NCBI GenBank assembly: GCA_027340195.1
Contig: DAHWNE010000363.1
Location: 1-5,708, forward strand
Direction: 5' to 3'
Source of the DNA: Acetobacteraceae bacterium
Lineage (GTDB): Bacteria; Pseudomonadota; Alphaproteobacteria; Acetobacterales; Acetobacteraceae
Length of the DNA stretch: 5,708 bases
The notes below the pieces were generated by a model. That model searched no databases and had not been told where the DNA came from. It saw only the letters and a list, made by a program, of their open reading frames with translations. Positions 1 to 5,708 of the stretch are shown piece after piece. How positions within the stretch are numbered: position 1 is the first letter of the stretch; each line of letters begins with the position of its first letter. The position numbers were made by a program, and so were the translations under genes.

Positions 1-53
1 CGATCAAGCGCCCCGGGGCGAGCGGGAGGGCACAACCGGAAGCTGTGGAATTT

Positions 54-67
54 GGTTGTATGCAACC
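54..67. repeat. Short inverted repeat, possible operator
   Basis: GGTTG at 54-58 and CAACC at 63-67 are perfect reverse complements separated by TATG. A looser outer symmetry (TTTG on the left, CGCAAA on the right) extends the palindrome. It sits in the AT-rich island about 12 bp upstream of the best -35 candidate and about 75 bp before the start codon, which is a reasonable place for a dimeric regulator to bind. Arms of 5 bp are short enough to occur by chance, and I cannot name a regulator. Confidence 0.3.
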
Positions 68-78
68 GCAAATTTTTC

Positions 79-107
79 TCGACCGCGGCCGAAACGTATT
101 CTAAAGT
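79..107 (+). promoter_or_regulatory. Weak sigma-70-like promoter candidate
   Basis: TCGACC at 79-84 matches four of six bases of TTGACA. TAAAGT at 102-107 matches four of six bases of TATAAT, and the spacing is 17 bp. TATTCT at 97-102 is an alternative -10, which would need a poorer -35 at 74-79 (TTTTCT). The placement, just downstream of the AT-rich island and 35 bp before the start codon, is sensible. The hexamers themselves are weak, so this is a candidate only. Confidence 0.3.
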
Positions 108-128
108 GTCAAGCAGTCGGCGCGTGAC

Positions 129-135
129 GGGGAAG
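129..135 (+). promoter_or_regulatory. Ribosome binding site candidate
   Basis: GGGGAAG lies 7 nt before the ATG at 143 and is a partial Shine-Dalgarno match. With the in-frame stop at 125-127 and the signal peptide that begins immediately at this ATG, it supports 143 as the true start. Confidence 0.45.
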
Positions 136-142
136 AACGGAA

Positions 143-217
143 ATGAAGCGGCGGTGGGGGAGGGGGATCGCGGCGCTGCTGGGGCTGGGCATCGCGATGG
201 CGGGTCCGGCGCGGGCG
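143..217 (+). other. Sec signal peptide coding segment
   Basis: Residues 1-25 have the classic three-part layout. The n-region is basic (MKRRWGR), the h-region runs from about residue 8 to 20 ([13 protein letters not shown]), and the c-region ends in A-R-A at 23-25, giving predicted cleavage before Gln26. There is no lipobox cysteine, so this is a type I signal. There is no twin-arginine motif with the SRRxFLK pattern, so Sec export is favoured over Tat. Confidence 0.88.
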
Positions 218-3200
218 CAGGTGGTCATCAACGGCGTCAACGAGGGGTCCAGTTATACGGTTCCCTCGACCGGAGTCACGGCCGTGGGGGAAAGCATCGG
301 GAGTGGCGGCGGCACCATCTCGCAATCGGTGGGGCAAAACAATTCCGGCTCGCTGGAAATCGGGCTCGGTAATCCCGTCTTTCCCTTCTCTGTCGGTACC
401 GGCACCTATAACCTTACGGGCGGCACGGTTCTGGCAAGCACCGAACAGCTGGGTCTTCAGAACGGGATCGGCATCTTCGATCAGCTCAACGGGACCAATA
501 AGGTCGGAACGCTGTCGCTGCTCGGCCAAACCGTGGCCGCCGGCGTGATCCACGGCAGCGCCACGTACACCTTGGGCGGCGGCACCCTGATCGCGAATAT
601 TGTTTCCGTCGGCGACGGCACCGCGGGGGACCAGGGGCTGTTCCAGTTCACCGGCGGCACGGCCGATTTTTTCCAGATGCAGATCAACCTGGGCGGCTCG
701 GTGACCGCTTCGGGCGCCGAAATCCTGGATGGGGCCAACCCCACCAACACCACCCGCTCGATCACCCAATCCGCCGGCAGCAACACGGTGACCGGCAGCT
801 TCGAGCTCGGCGTGTCGGGTACCACCACCATCACCAACGGCGTGGTCACCGCCTATACGCCGAACCTGGATACCTACACCCTGAATGGCGGGACCCTGTC
901 GGCCGCCAGCGAGTCGCTGGGGACGGGCGGCAACGCGCAGTTCGTCCAGGGCGGCGGCACCAACACCGTCCAGTCCGGCGGGACGCTCGCCATCGGCTCG
1001 GCGGGCTACCAAGCCGCGCCGGGGATCAGCGGCGGCGGGGTGGCAAGCTATACGCTCTCGCAAGGAACCCTGACCGCGCCGAGTATCTCGGTGGCCAGCT
1101 CCGGCACGCTGGAATTCAACGGCGGGGCGGCGGATTTCGGCACTCTGGACAGCTTCGGCACCCTCAGCGCCTCCGGCAACGAGGTCCTGGATCAAGCCGG
1201 CGCGACCAACACCAGCTACCGCGTGAATCAGAGAGGTGGCTCGAACTCGGTCAGCGGCGCGCTCGAGATCGGGGCCAGCGGGACCACCGGGACGAGCGGA
1301 AGCTTCGTCGGCAATACGGGCTTCTATAACCTCGAGAATTCGTCGCCGCTGAGCGCGGCGGCCGAGGTGGTCGGGCTGGCCGGGACCGGTACTCTCGACC
1401 AAACCTCCGGGACCAACACCATCGCGCCCAACGGCGCGAGCAACGTCACGCTCTCGGACGGCAGCACGCTGGCCGCGGGAACCCTGATGCTGGGGGATGC
1501 CGCCACCAGCAGCGGGACCTACGATCTGGACGGCCTCACCGCCCAACTCACCGCCGGCGCCGAAGTGGTGGGCAACAACGGCCAGGGGAGCTTCGTTCAG
1601 GGGAGCGGAACCAACACCACCGGCACGCTGACCATCGCCCAGGGCAGCGGCGGCGGCAGCTACACGCTGTTGGGCGGAACGCTGACCGCGACCGGTGACG
1701 TGACCGTGAACGCCAACGGCAGCTTCGCCTTCAACGGCGGCTCGCTGGCGACCAACCTGCTGACCATCGCCGGCACGGTCACCGCCACCGGCGACGAGCA
1801 AGTGACCGGCATCGGGGCCGCGTCGGTGGTCACCACCCTCCAGAGCGGCGGCAGCAACACCGTTGCCGCGGGAACCCTCTATGTGGCCAGCAACACCAAT
1901 TCCGGCCAGCGAGGATTGTATTCGCTGCAAGCCGGCACGCTCTCGGCGCAGGCCGAAACCATCGCCGCCGGCATCAACAGTTTCACCCAATCGGGCGGCA
2001 CCAACAGCGCCACCACCCTCACCGTCGCGTCCTCCGGCACGGAGGCGGGCTATCTGCTCAGCGGCGGAACCCTGCACGCCGGCACCATCGATATCGCCGC
2101 CGCCGGGTCGATGCTGCTGGGCGGCGGCACGCTGGATTTCGGCCAGATGAACCTCTCCGGCACGCTGTCCGCGACCGGCAACGAGGTGCTGGACAGCGCC
2201 GGGCAGACCCATTCCAGCTACATCGTGACGCAGACCGCCGGCACCAACGGCGCCGGCATCGGCGCCCTTGAGCTCGGCGCCGCCGCCGGCAACAGCGCTA
2301 CTTACACGCTGAGCGGCGGCAGCATGAGCTTCGCGGCCGAGGTGGTCGGGCTGGCCGGCACCGCCAACGTCACCCAGACCGGGGGCACCAACACCCTGAC
2401 CGGGGCAGGGGGACCGCCGCTGCTGCTGTCGAACGGCAGCACCGTCAGTCAGGGCACGCTCGCGCTCGGCCTCGCCCCGGGCTCGGTCGGCACCTACTCC
2501 CTGCAAGGCGGAACCCTGACCGGCAACGTGGCGGTCTCGTCCGCCAGCACCTTCTTCCTTTCGGGCGGAAGCGTGGTGGGCGGGGTCGTCAACAACGGCC
2601 TGTTCGCGGAAACGACCGGCGGGGCCGCCGGCGCCCTCACCAACAACGCCGCCGCCACCGTCGCCGGCAGTATGACCGCGAGCCAGGTCACCAACGCCGG
2701 GCAGTTCACCCTGAACGGCGGCACCGTCTCCACCACCGCCGGGTTCACCAACAACAGCACGGTTTCCGGCAACGGCGGCATCGCCGGGACCGGGGCCTTC
2801 CTCAACACCAACCTGTTCACCCAGTCGGGCGGCGGTTTCACCCTGTCCGCCACCGGCGCCAACGACAACACCGGCGAGATCGACCTCGCCCCCGGCACCA
2901 CCGCCCCGTTTCAGATCGCCACCGGCAGCACGCTGGCCAATGACGGGCTCATCAAGCTGAATGGCGGCACCCTGTCGGGCGGCGGCATTCTGGACAACAC
3001 CAGCGGGCTGATCGGCGGCACCGGCCGCATCGCCACCGCGCAGTTCCGAAACGAGGGCACGCTCACCGTCGATTCCGGGCTGACCAGCCTAACCCCCGTC
3101 TCCGGGGCGGTCATCAACGCCGGCGTGATCCAGGCCACCTCCACCAGCGCCCTGCTGACCGGCAGCGTCATCAACAACACCGGCACCATCGAGGGGGTCG

Positions 3201-4228
3201 GGCGCATCAACAATTCGATCGGCGACACCGGCGGTACCATCCAGGCGCTGGGCGGCACGCTGACCCTGGGCGGCCCGGTCACCACGACGAAGCAGACCAC
3301 CCTCATCGCCGGCGCCGGCGGGCAGCTGCTGCTGACCGGGGCGTTCACCGATGAGGCCACCATCAGCCTCGCCGGCGGCAATTTCGACGACGCCTCCGGC
3401 CAGGCGATCAGCAACAACGGCACCATCTCCGGCTATGGCGTCTTCACCGCCTCCGCGCTGGCCAATGCCCACACCATCCTGGTCGCCGGCGGGACCGGCA
3501 CCTTCAACGGCAGCGTGGTGAACAACCAGGGCGCCACCATCACCGTCGATCACGCCGCGGCGGTGTTCAACGGCGCGGTGACCAACAACGGCACCATCAC
3601 CACCCATGTCGGCACCGCCAGCTACGCCGGCACCTTCACCAACAACGGCACCGTCATCTCCGATCCCTCCACCCAGACCTTCTCCGGCGATCTGGTCGAG
3701 TCCAGCACCGGCGTGATCCAGGCCGCCGCCGGCGATCGCTACGTGGTCGAAGGCGGGTTCCTCAACCACAGCACGCAGAACACCGCCTGGAACACCTCCG
3801 CCGCGACCCTGGAGTTCGCCGCCGGCGGCGCCTCGGCCCTGCACGCGCTGGCGCTGGCGGGCGCCGATCTGGGCACCGGGGCAGCCGGCTACCAGAACAA
3901 TTTCGCCTGGAACACCCTGGCGATCGACAGCGGCCAGAGCCTCAGCCTCAGCGACGGCGTGAGCGCGGCCAACGTCGCGTTCTATACCGACATCCTCACC
4001 GGGGCGGTGATCTCGGGCAACAGCATCACCAATATCACCGGCAACGGCTACAACATCTATTACGACCCGCTGTTCGCCACCAACCTCTATCTCGGCGGCC
4101 TGACCTACAACCTGGCGAGCGGCGGGCAGCTGATCGCCGACAGCGTGCCGACGCCGGAACCGGCCGACGGGGTCCTGCTCGCCGGGTTCGTGCTGATCCT
4201 GGTGGGGCTCAGGCCGTATCGTCGCTGA
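143..4228 (+). CDS. Secreted beta-strand repeat protein with PEP-CTERM sorting signal
   Basis: This 1361-residue protein is probably a surface or extracellular-matrix protein. Its role is inferred from its architecture; no enzymatic motif is visible. Residues 1-25 are a Sec signal peptide. Residues 26-801 are modules rich in YTLxGGTL, AEVVG and QxGGTNT motifs. Residues 802 to about 1190 are a second repeat class with NNGTI/NNGTV cores. Residues about 1214-1334 form a C-terminal domain with [10 protein letters not shown] (1300-1309). Residues 1335-1361 carry the PEP-CTERM tail: PEP at 1338-1340, a hydrophobic segment and terminal RPYRR. I see no cysteine anywhere and only about four lysines, and the bulk is Gly/Thr/Ser/Asn/Ala, as in exported beta-solenoid-like proteins. 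Known PEP-CTERM proteins are exported by Sec and processed by an exosortase, often in bacteria that make exopolysaccharide; no exosortase gene is in this window. The start is fixed by an in-frame TGA at 125-127. The 3' end overlaps glpK by 20 bp. An autotransporter is unlikely because there is no C-terminal beta-barrel. Confidence 0.9.
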   Translation: MKRRWGRGIAALLGLGIAMAGPARAQVVINGVNEGSSYTVPSTGVTAVGESIGSGGGTISQSVGQNNSGSLEIGLGNPVFPFSVGTGTYNLTGGTVLASTEQLGLQNGIGIFDQLNGTNKVGTLSLLGQTVAAGVIHGSATYTLGGGTLIANIVSVGDGTAGDQGLFQFTGGTADFFQMQINLGGSVTASGAEILDGANPTNTTRSITQSAGSNTVTGSFELGVSGTTTITNGVVTAYTPNLDTYTLNGGTLSAASESLGTGGNAQFVQGGGTNTVQSGGTLAIGSAGYQAAPGISGGGVASYTLSQGTLTAPSISVASSGTLEFNGGAADFGTLDSFGTLSASGNEVLDQAGATNTSYRVNQRGGSNSVSGALEIGASGTTGTSGSFVGNTGFYNLENSSPLSAAAEVVGLAGTGTLDQTSGTNTIAPNGASNVTLSDGSTLAAGTLMLGDAATSSGTYDLDGLTAQLTAGAEVVGNNGQGSFVQGSGTNTTGTLTIAQGSGGGSYTLLGGTLTATGDVTVNANGSFAFNGGSLATNLLTIAGTVTATGDEQVTGIGAASVVTTLQSGGSNTVAAGTLYVASNTNSGQRGLYSLQAGTLSAQAETIAAGINSFTQSGGTNSATTLTVASSGTEAGYLLSGGTLHAGTIDIAAAGSMLLGGGTLDFGQMNLSGTLSATGNEVLDSAGQTHSSYIVTQTAGTNGAGIGALELGAAAGNSATYTLSGGSMSFAAEVVGLAGTANVTQTGGTNTLTGAGGPPLLLSNGSTVSQGTLALGLAPGSVGTYSLQGGTLTGNVAVSSASTFFLSGGSVVGGVVNNGLFAETTGGAAGALTNNAAATVAGSMTASQVTNAGQFTLNGGTVSTTAGFTNNSTVSGNGGIAGTGAFLNTNLFTQSGGGFTLSATGANDNTGEIDLAPGTTAPFQIATGSTLANDGLIKLNGGTLSGGGILDNTSGLIGGTGRIATAQFRNEGTLTVDSGLTSLTPVSGAVINAGVIQATSTSALLTGSVINNTGTIEGVGRINNSIGDTGGTIQALGGTLTLGGPVTTTKQTTLIAGAGGQLLLTGAFTDEATISLAGGNFDDASGQAISNNGTISGYGVFTASALANAHTILVAGGTGTFNGSVVNNQGATITVDHAAAVFNGAVTNNGTITTHVGTASYAGTFTNNGTVISDPSTQTFSGDLVESSTGVIQAAAGDRYVVEGGFLNHSTQNTAWNTSAATLEFAAGGASALHALALAGADLGTGAAGYQNNFAWNTLAIDSGQSLSLSDGVSAANVAFYTDILTGAVISGNSITNITGNGYNIYYDPLFATNLYLGGLTYNLASGGQLIADSVPTPEPADGVLLAGFVLILVGLRPYRR
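218..634 (+). repeat. Partial leading repeat module (R0)
   Basis: Residues 26-164 look like the second part of the module found in full four times downstream. They contain [24 protein letters not shown], a degenerate F-D-Q-x-x-G-T-N segment near residue 115, and [11 protein letters not shown] with VSVGDG. The opening half of the module (the GGxADF and GNEVLD parts) is absent. R0 is therefore either a truncated first copy or a capping unit of the repeat domain. Boundaries are by eye. Confidence 0.6.
1358..1383 (+). repeat. 26-bp direct repeat, copy 1 (in R2)
   Basis: These 26 bases are identical to 2333-2358. They encode the A-A-E-V-V-G-L-A-G stretch beginning at residue 406. The match is in frame and 975 bp (325 codons) from its partner, while flanking codons have diverged. 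This points to a fairly recent segmental duplication or gene conversion between R2 and R4. Confidence 0.85.
2333..2358 (+). repeat. 26-bp direct repeat, copy 2 (in R4)
   Basis: This is the partner of the repeat at 1358-1383 and encodes the same nine-residue AAEVVGLAG stretch beginning at residue 731. Identity includes third codon positions, so protein-level constraint alone does not readily explain it, although strong GC3 bias lowers the number of synonymous options. Confidence 0.85.
2546..3712 (+). repeat. NNGT-type repeat region
   Basis: From about residue 802 to 1190 the module pattern stops and a different repeat takes over. Its core is [VFIL]-x-N-[NATE]-[GT]-x-[IVF], seen as VVNNGLF (816), [50 protein letters not shown] (1089), VTNNGTI (1146) and FTNNGTV (1165). 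Longer cycles include a G-x-G-x-[IF] turn, as in GTGRI, GVGRI and GYGVF. Such N-N-G-T-I ladders are common in large secreted beta-helical adhesins, so a parallel beta-helix is likely. The exact borders are uncertain by about 20 residues on each side. Confidence 0.7.
3782..4144 (+). other. C-terminal conserved-looking domain before the sorting signal
   Basis: Residues about 1214-1334 are not part of either repeat class. They contain two Trp-Asn positions (W1216-N1217, W1256-N1257), the hydrophobic/Ser pattern [14 protein letters not shown], then [10 protein letters not shown] at 1300-1309 and [11 protein letters not shown] leading into the PEP tail. From memory, a similar block (NIYYDP followed by N-x-Y-L-x-G-x-T-Y-x-L) precedes the sorting signal in other repeat proteins of this kind; I cannot confirm this by search. 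Its function is unknown. It could cap the beta-helix or present the tail to the exosortase. Confidence 0.6.
4145..4225 (+). other. PEP-CTERM sorting signal
   Basis: Residues 1335-1361 begin VPTPEP (PEP at 4154-4162). A hydrophobic stretch from about 1344 to 1356 follows ([13 protein letters not shown]), and the protein ends in RPYRR. This three-part layout at the extreme C-terminus defines the PEP-CTERM family, whose members are recognised and cleaved by exosortases at the inner membrane. The basic tip is less compact than the usual RRRR-type end because Pro and Tyr interrupt it. It is coded within the 20-bp overlap with glpK. Confidence 0.85.
4209..4228. other. Tail-to-tail gene overlap
   Basis: The stop of glpK (TCA on the plus strand, 4209-4211) lies inside the last codons of the PEP-CTERM gene, whose TGA is at 4226-4228. 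The same 20 bp therefore encode RPYRR-stop on one strand and the SDDTA-stop end of GlpK on the other. No hairpin followed by a T-run is visible around the junction. Confidence 0.95.
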
Positions 4229-5708
4229 CGGGCTCGGCCCAGCCGAACGACCGCTCCACCGCCTTGTGCCACGAGCGCGCCAGCGCCGCCCGCCGGTCCG
4301 CCCCCATCGCCGGGGCGAACCGACGGTCCGACCGCGCCAGCCCGCGCACCGCCTCCGGCCCCGGCCATACCCCCACCGCCAGCCCGGCCGCCACCGCCGC
4401 GCCCCAGGCCGTCGCCTCCGCCCCGGCGGCGCGATCCAGCGGCAGGTCCAGCATGTCGGCCTGGAACTGCATCAGCGTCGCGTTCGCCACCATTCCCCCA
4501 TCGACGCGCAGCGACACCGGCGCCGCGCCGTCGCGCCGCATCGCCTCCACCACGTCCATCACCTGGAACGCGGTCGCCTCCAGCGCCGCCCGCGCGATAT
4601 GCCCGGCGGTGGCGAAGCGGGTCAGGCCGGCGATCACGCCGCGCGCATCCGCCCGCCACCACGGCGCGAACAGGCCGGAAAACGCGGGCACGATATAGAC
4701 GCCTCCGTTGTCCGGCACGCTTCCCGCCAGCGCCTCCACCTCCGCGCTGGAGCCGATCAGGCGCAGATTGTCGCGCAACCACTGCACCAGCGCGCCGGTG
4801 ACGGCGACCGAGCCTTCCAGCGCATAGGCCGCCGGCGCCTCGCCGAACCGATACGCCACCGTCCCGATGAGCCCGGACCGCGAGGCCACCGGCCGATCCC
4901 CGCAATGGACCAGCAGGAAGCAGCCGGTGCCATAGGTCACCTTGGCCTCGCCCGGCGCGAGGCAGCCCTGGCCGACCAGCGCCGCCTGCTGGTCCCCCAG
5001 CAGCCCCGCCAGCGTCACGCCCTTCAGCGCCCCGCGCGCGGTGCCGATCACCGCGGAGGACGGCACGATCCGCGGCAGCACGGCCTCGGGAATCCCGAAC
5101 GCCGCCAACAGCGCGGGGTCCCATTGCAGCGTGCCCAGGTTCATCAGCAGGGTGCGGCTGGCGTTGGTCACATCCGTCACATGCCGTCCGGTCAGCCGCC
5201 AGGCCAGCCAGCTGTCGATGGTGCCGAACGCAATCTCCCCCGCTTCCGCCCGCGCCGCCGCCCCGGGGACATGATCCAGCAGCCAGCGGAGCTTCACCGC
5301 GCTGAAATAGCTGGCCAGCGGCAGGCCGGTGGCGGCGCGGAACCGGTCGATCCCGCCGTCCGCCGCGTAGGCCGCCACCAGCGCGTCGGTGCGGGTATCC
5401 TGCCAGACCAGCGCATGATGCAGCGGCGCCCCGCTGGCGCGGTCCCACAGCAGCGTGGTCTCGCGCTGGTTGGCGATCCCCAGCGCCGCCAGCGCCGCCG
5501 GCTTCAGCCCCGCCGCCGCCAGCGCCTCCGCCGCCACCGCCTCGGCATTGGCCGCGATCTCCTCGGGATCGTGCTCCACCCAGCCGGGCTCGGGAAAGAT
5601 CTGCCGGTGCTCGCGCTGCGCCGCGCCCAGCACCCGCCCGTCAGGGGCAAAGATCAGGCAGCGGGTGGAGCTGGTGCCCTGGTCCAGGGCGGCGACGGCG
5701 CCGTGCAT
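4209..5708 (-). CDS. glpK: Glycerol kinase
   Basis: This enzyme phosphorylates glycerol with ATP to sn-glycerol-3-phosphate in the cytoplasm, the entry step of glycerol catabolism and a source of lipid precursor. The 499-residue protein has the family's usual length. Visible signatures are the N-terminal phosphate-binding LDQGTSSTR (8-16), glycerol-binding NQRETT with R82-E83, Y134, the first FGGY-kinase signature at 134-146 ([13 protein letters not shown]), TNASRT (181-186), GDQQAAL with catalytic D239 and Q240, YGTGCF (259-264), the second FGGY signature at 357-377, and VDGGMVAN (402-409). The GGKGG fructose-1,6-bisphosphate loop of the E. coli enzyme is replaced by ARGALKG (224-230), so that allosteric control is probably missing. 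The ATG is the final codon of the window (5706-5708). The N-terminus aligns well with the family, so it is probably the true start, but its ribosome binding site and promoter lie outside. No glpF, glpD or glpR is visible. Confidence 0.96.
   Translation of the reverse strand: MHGAVAALDQGTSSTRCLIFAPDGRVLGAAQREHRQIFPEPGWVEHDPEEIAANAEAVAAEALAAAGLKPAALAALGIANQRETTLLWDRASGAPLHHALVWQDTRTDALVAAYAADGGIDRFRAATGLPLASYFSAVKLRWLLDHVPGAAARAEAGEIAFGTIDSWLAWRLTGRHVTDVTNASRTLLMNLGTLQWDPALLAAFGIPEAVLPRIVPSSAVIGTARGALKGVTLAGLLGDQQAALVGQGCLAPGEAKVTYGTGCFLLVHCGDRPVASRSGLIGTVAYRFGEAPAAYALEGSVAVTGALVQWLRDNLRLIGSSAEVEALAGSVPDNGGVYIVPAFSGLFAPWWRADARGVIAGLTRFATAGHIARAALEATAFQVMDVVEAMRRDGAAPVSLRVDGGMVANATLMQFQADMLDLPLDRAAGAEATAWGAAVAAGLAVGVWPGPEAVRGLARSDRRFAPAMGADRRAALARSWHKAVERSFGWAEPVSDDTA

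Larger units (their letters stand above)
1..142. other. Upstream noncoding region of the PEP-CTERM gene
   Basis: This stretch carries no convincing gene. In the reading frame of the downstream protein a TGA lies at 125-127, so that protein cannot begin further upstream. The first part (1-48) is GC-rich. Bases 49-80 form an AT-rich island that stands out from everything else in the window. It is followed by weak promoter-like hexamers and a purine-rich stretch before the ATG at 143. An open frame runs through from about 52 to 372 in another frame, but it has low-complexity Gly/Ala/Arg composition and is a shadow of the real gene. Whatever gene lies further upstream is not visible here. Confidence 0.6.
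635..2545 (+). repeat. Four tandem long repeat modules (R1-R4)
   Basis: Aligned on the opening G-x-[LFM]-x-[FL]-x-G-G motif, the modules are R1 residues 165-320, R2 321-525, R3 526-654 and R4 655-801 (nucleotides 635-1102, 1103-1717, 1718-2104, 2105-2545). Each runs in the order [F/L]xGGxADF, then [12 protein letters not shown], then a V-x-Q-x-x-G-x-N segment, [LF]E[LI]G or a variant, YxLxGGTL, A-E-V-V-G, FxQxGGTNT and again YxLxGGTL. Their lengths are 156, 205, 129 and 147 residues. R2 is longer because it holds an additional [14 protein letters not shown] half-cycle around residues 470-500. R2 and R4 look most alike and also share S-[DN]-G-S-T segments. The short alternating polar and hydrophobic strands separated by Gly-Gly turns suggest a beta-solenoid; this fold is inference. 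Similar strand repeats are known in PEP-CTERM proteins of several phyla. Confidence 0.75.

Noticed and set aside
9..20. Perfect 12-bp palindrome CGCCCCGGGGCG
   Set aside because: It has no loop and no T-run, so it is not a terminator. Such GC-only palindromes are expected by chance at this base composition.
28..43. Possible sigma-54 (-24/-12) promoter, GGGCAC...GC
   Set aside because: GG at 29-30 and GC at 42-43 are separated by 11 bp instead of the strict 10, and the -12 half lacks the usual TTGC. Some PEP-CTERM genes are sigma-54 dependent, so I looked for it, but the match is too poor.
667..672. Run of six T as a phase-variation tract
   Set aside because: Six bases is too short to be notably unstable, and it simply encodes Asp-Phe-Phe in the R1 opening motif.
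101..2506. 801-residue open frame on the minus strand, antisense to the repeat protein gene
   Set aside because: It is low-complexity Gly/Ala/Arg/Val sequence mirroring the sense repeats, with no signal peptide, domain or motif. Long antisense frames are expected in GC3-biased repetitive genes, and the sense strand has a clear signal peptide and PEP-CTERM tail.
3089..3844. 251-residue minus-strand open frame antisense to the NNGT repeats
   Set aside because: It is Gly/Ala/Asp-rich shadow sequence with no recognisable features and lies wholly inside the well-supported plus-strand gene.
143..4228. Autotransporter or two-partner secretion adhesin
   Set aside because: The repeats resemble such passengers, but there is no C-terminal beta-barrel and no recognisable TPS domain at the N-terminus. 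The C-terminus is instead a PEP-CTERM signal.
4229..4244. Possible hairpin terminator after the PEP-CTERM gene (GGCT...AGCC)
   Set aside because: The stem is only 4 bp, lies within glpK coding sequence and is not followed by a T-run.
4105..5448. 447-residue minus-strand open frame overlapping glpK in another frame
   Set aside because: It is Arg/Gly/Ala-rich and without motifs, while the glpK frame matches the family along its whole length, including both FGGY signatures.

Overview
The window is GC-rich bacterial DNA holding two complete or nearly complete genes that converge tail to tail. The high GC content, the strong G/C bias at third codon positions, a PEP-CTERM surface protein and the style of the glycerol kinase suggest a Gram-negative bacterium. 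An alphaproteobacterium of the Acetobacteraceae/Rhodospirillales type is my best guess, but this is an inference from style, not a demonstrated assignment.

Bases 1-142 form the only noncoding stretch. It contains an AT-rich island, a short inverted repeat (54-67), a weak sigma-70-like promoter candidate and a plausible ribosome binding site. Bases 143-4228 (+) encode a 1361-residue secreted repeat protein. It begins with a Sec signal peptide. Next come a partial and then four full beta-strand-rich modules built on a YxLxGGTL / AEVVG / QxGGTNT theme, followed by about 390 residues of a different NNGT-type repeat. It ends in a conserved-looking domain with a [10 protein letters not shown] motif and a PEP-CTERM sorting tail. 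It is probably a cell-surface or biofilm-matrix protein processed by an exosortase encoded elsewhere. Bases 4209-5708 (-) encode glycerol kinase (GlpK, 499 aa), whose ATG is the last codon of the window.

The two genes overlap by 20 bp at their 3' ends, so the code for the Arg-rich tip of the sorting signal is also the antisense of the last GlpK codons. There is no room for an intergenic terminator. I see no functional link between the two proteins: GlpK makes glycerol-3-phosphate in the cytoplasm, and the repeat protein is exported. I found no RNA genes, CRISPR arrays, insertion sequences or attachment sites. Long open frames antisense to the repeat gene and to glpK are best read as by-products of high GC3. 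The most unusual content is the internal architecture of the repeat protein and the overlapped gene ends. I do not see convincing evidence of a wholly new system.
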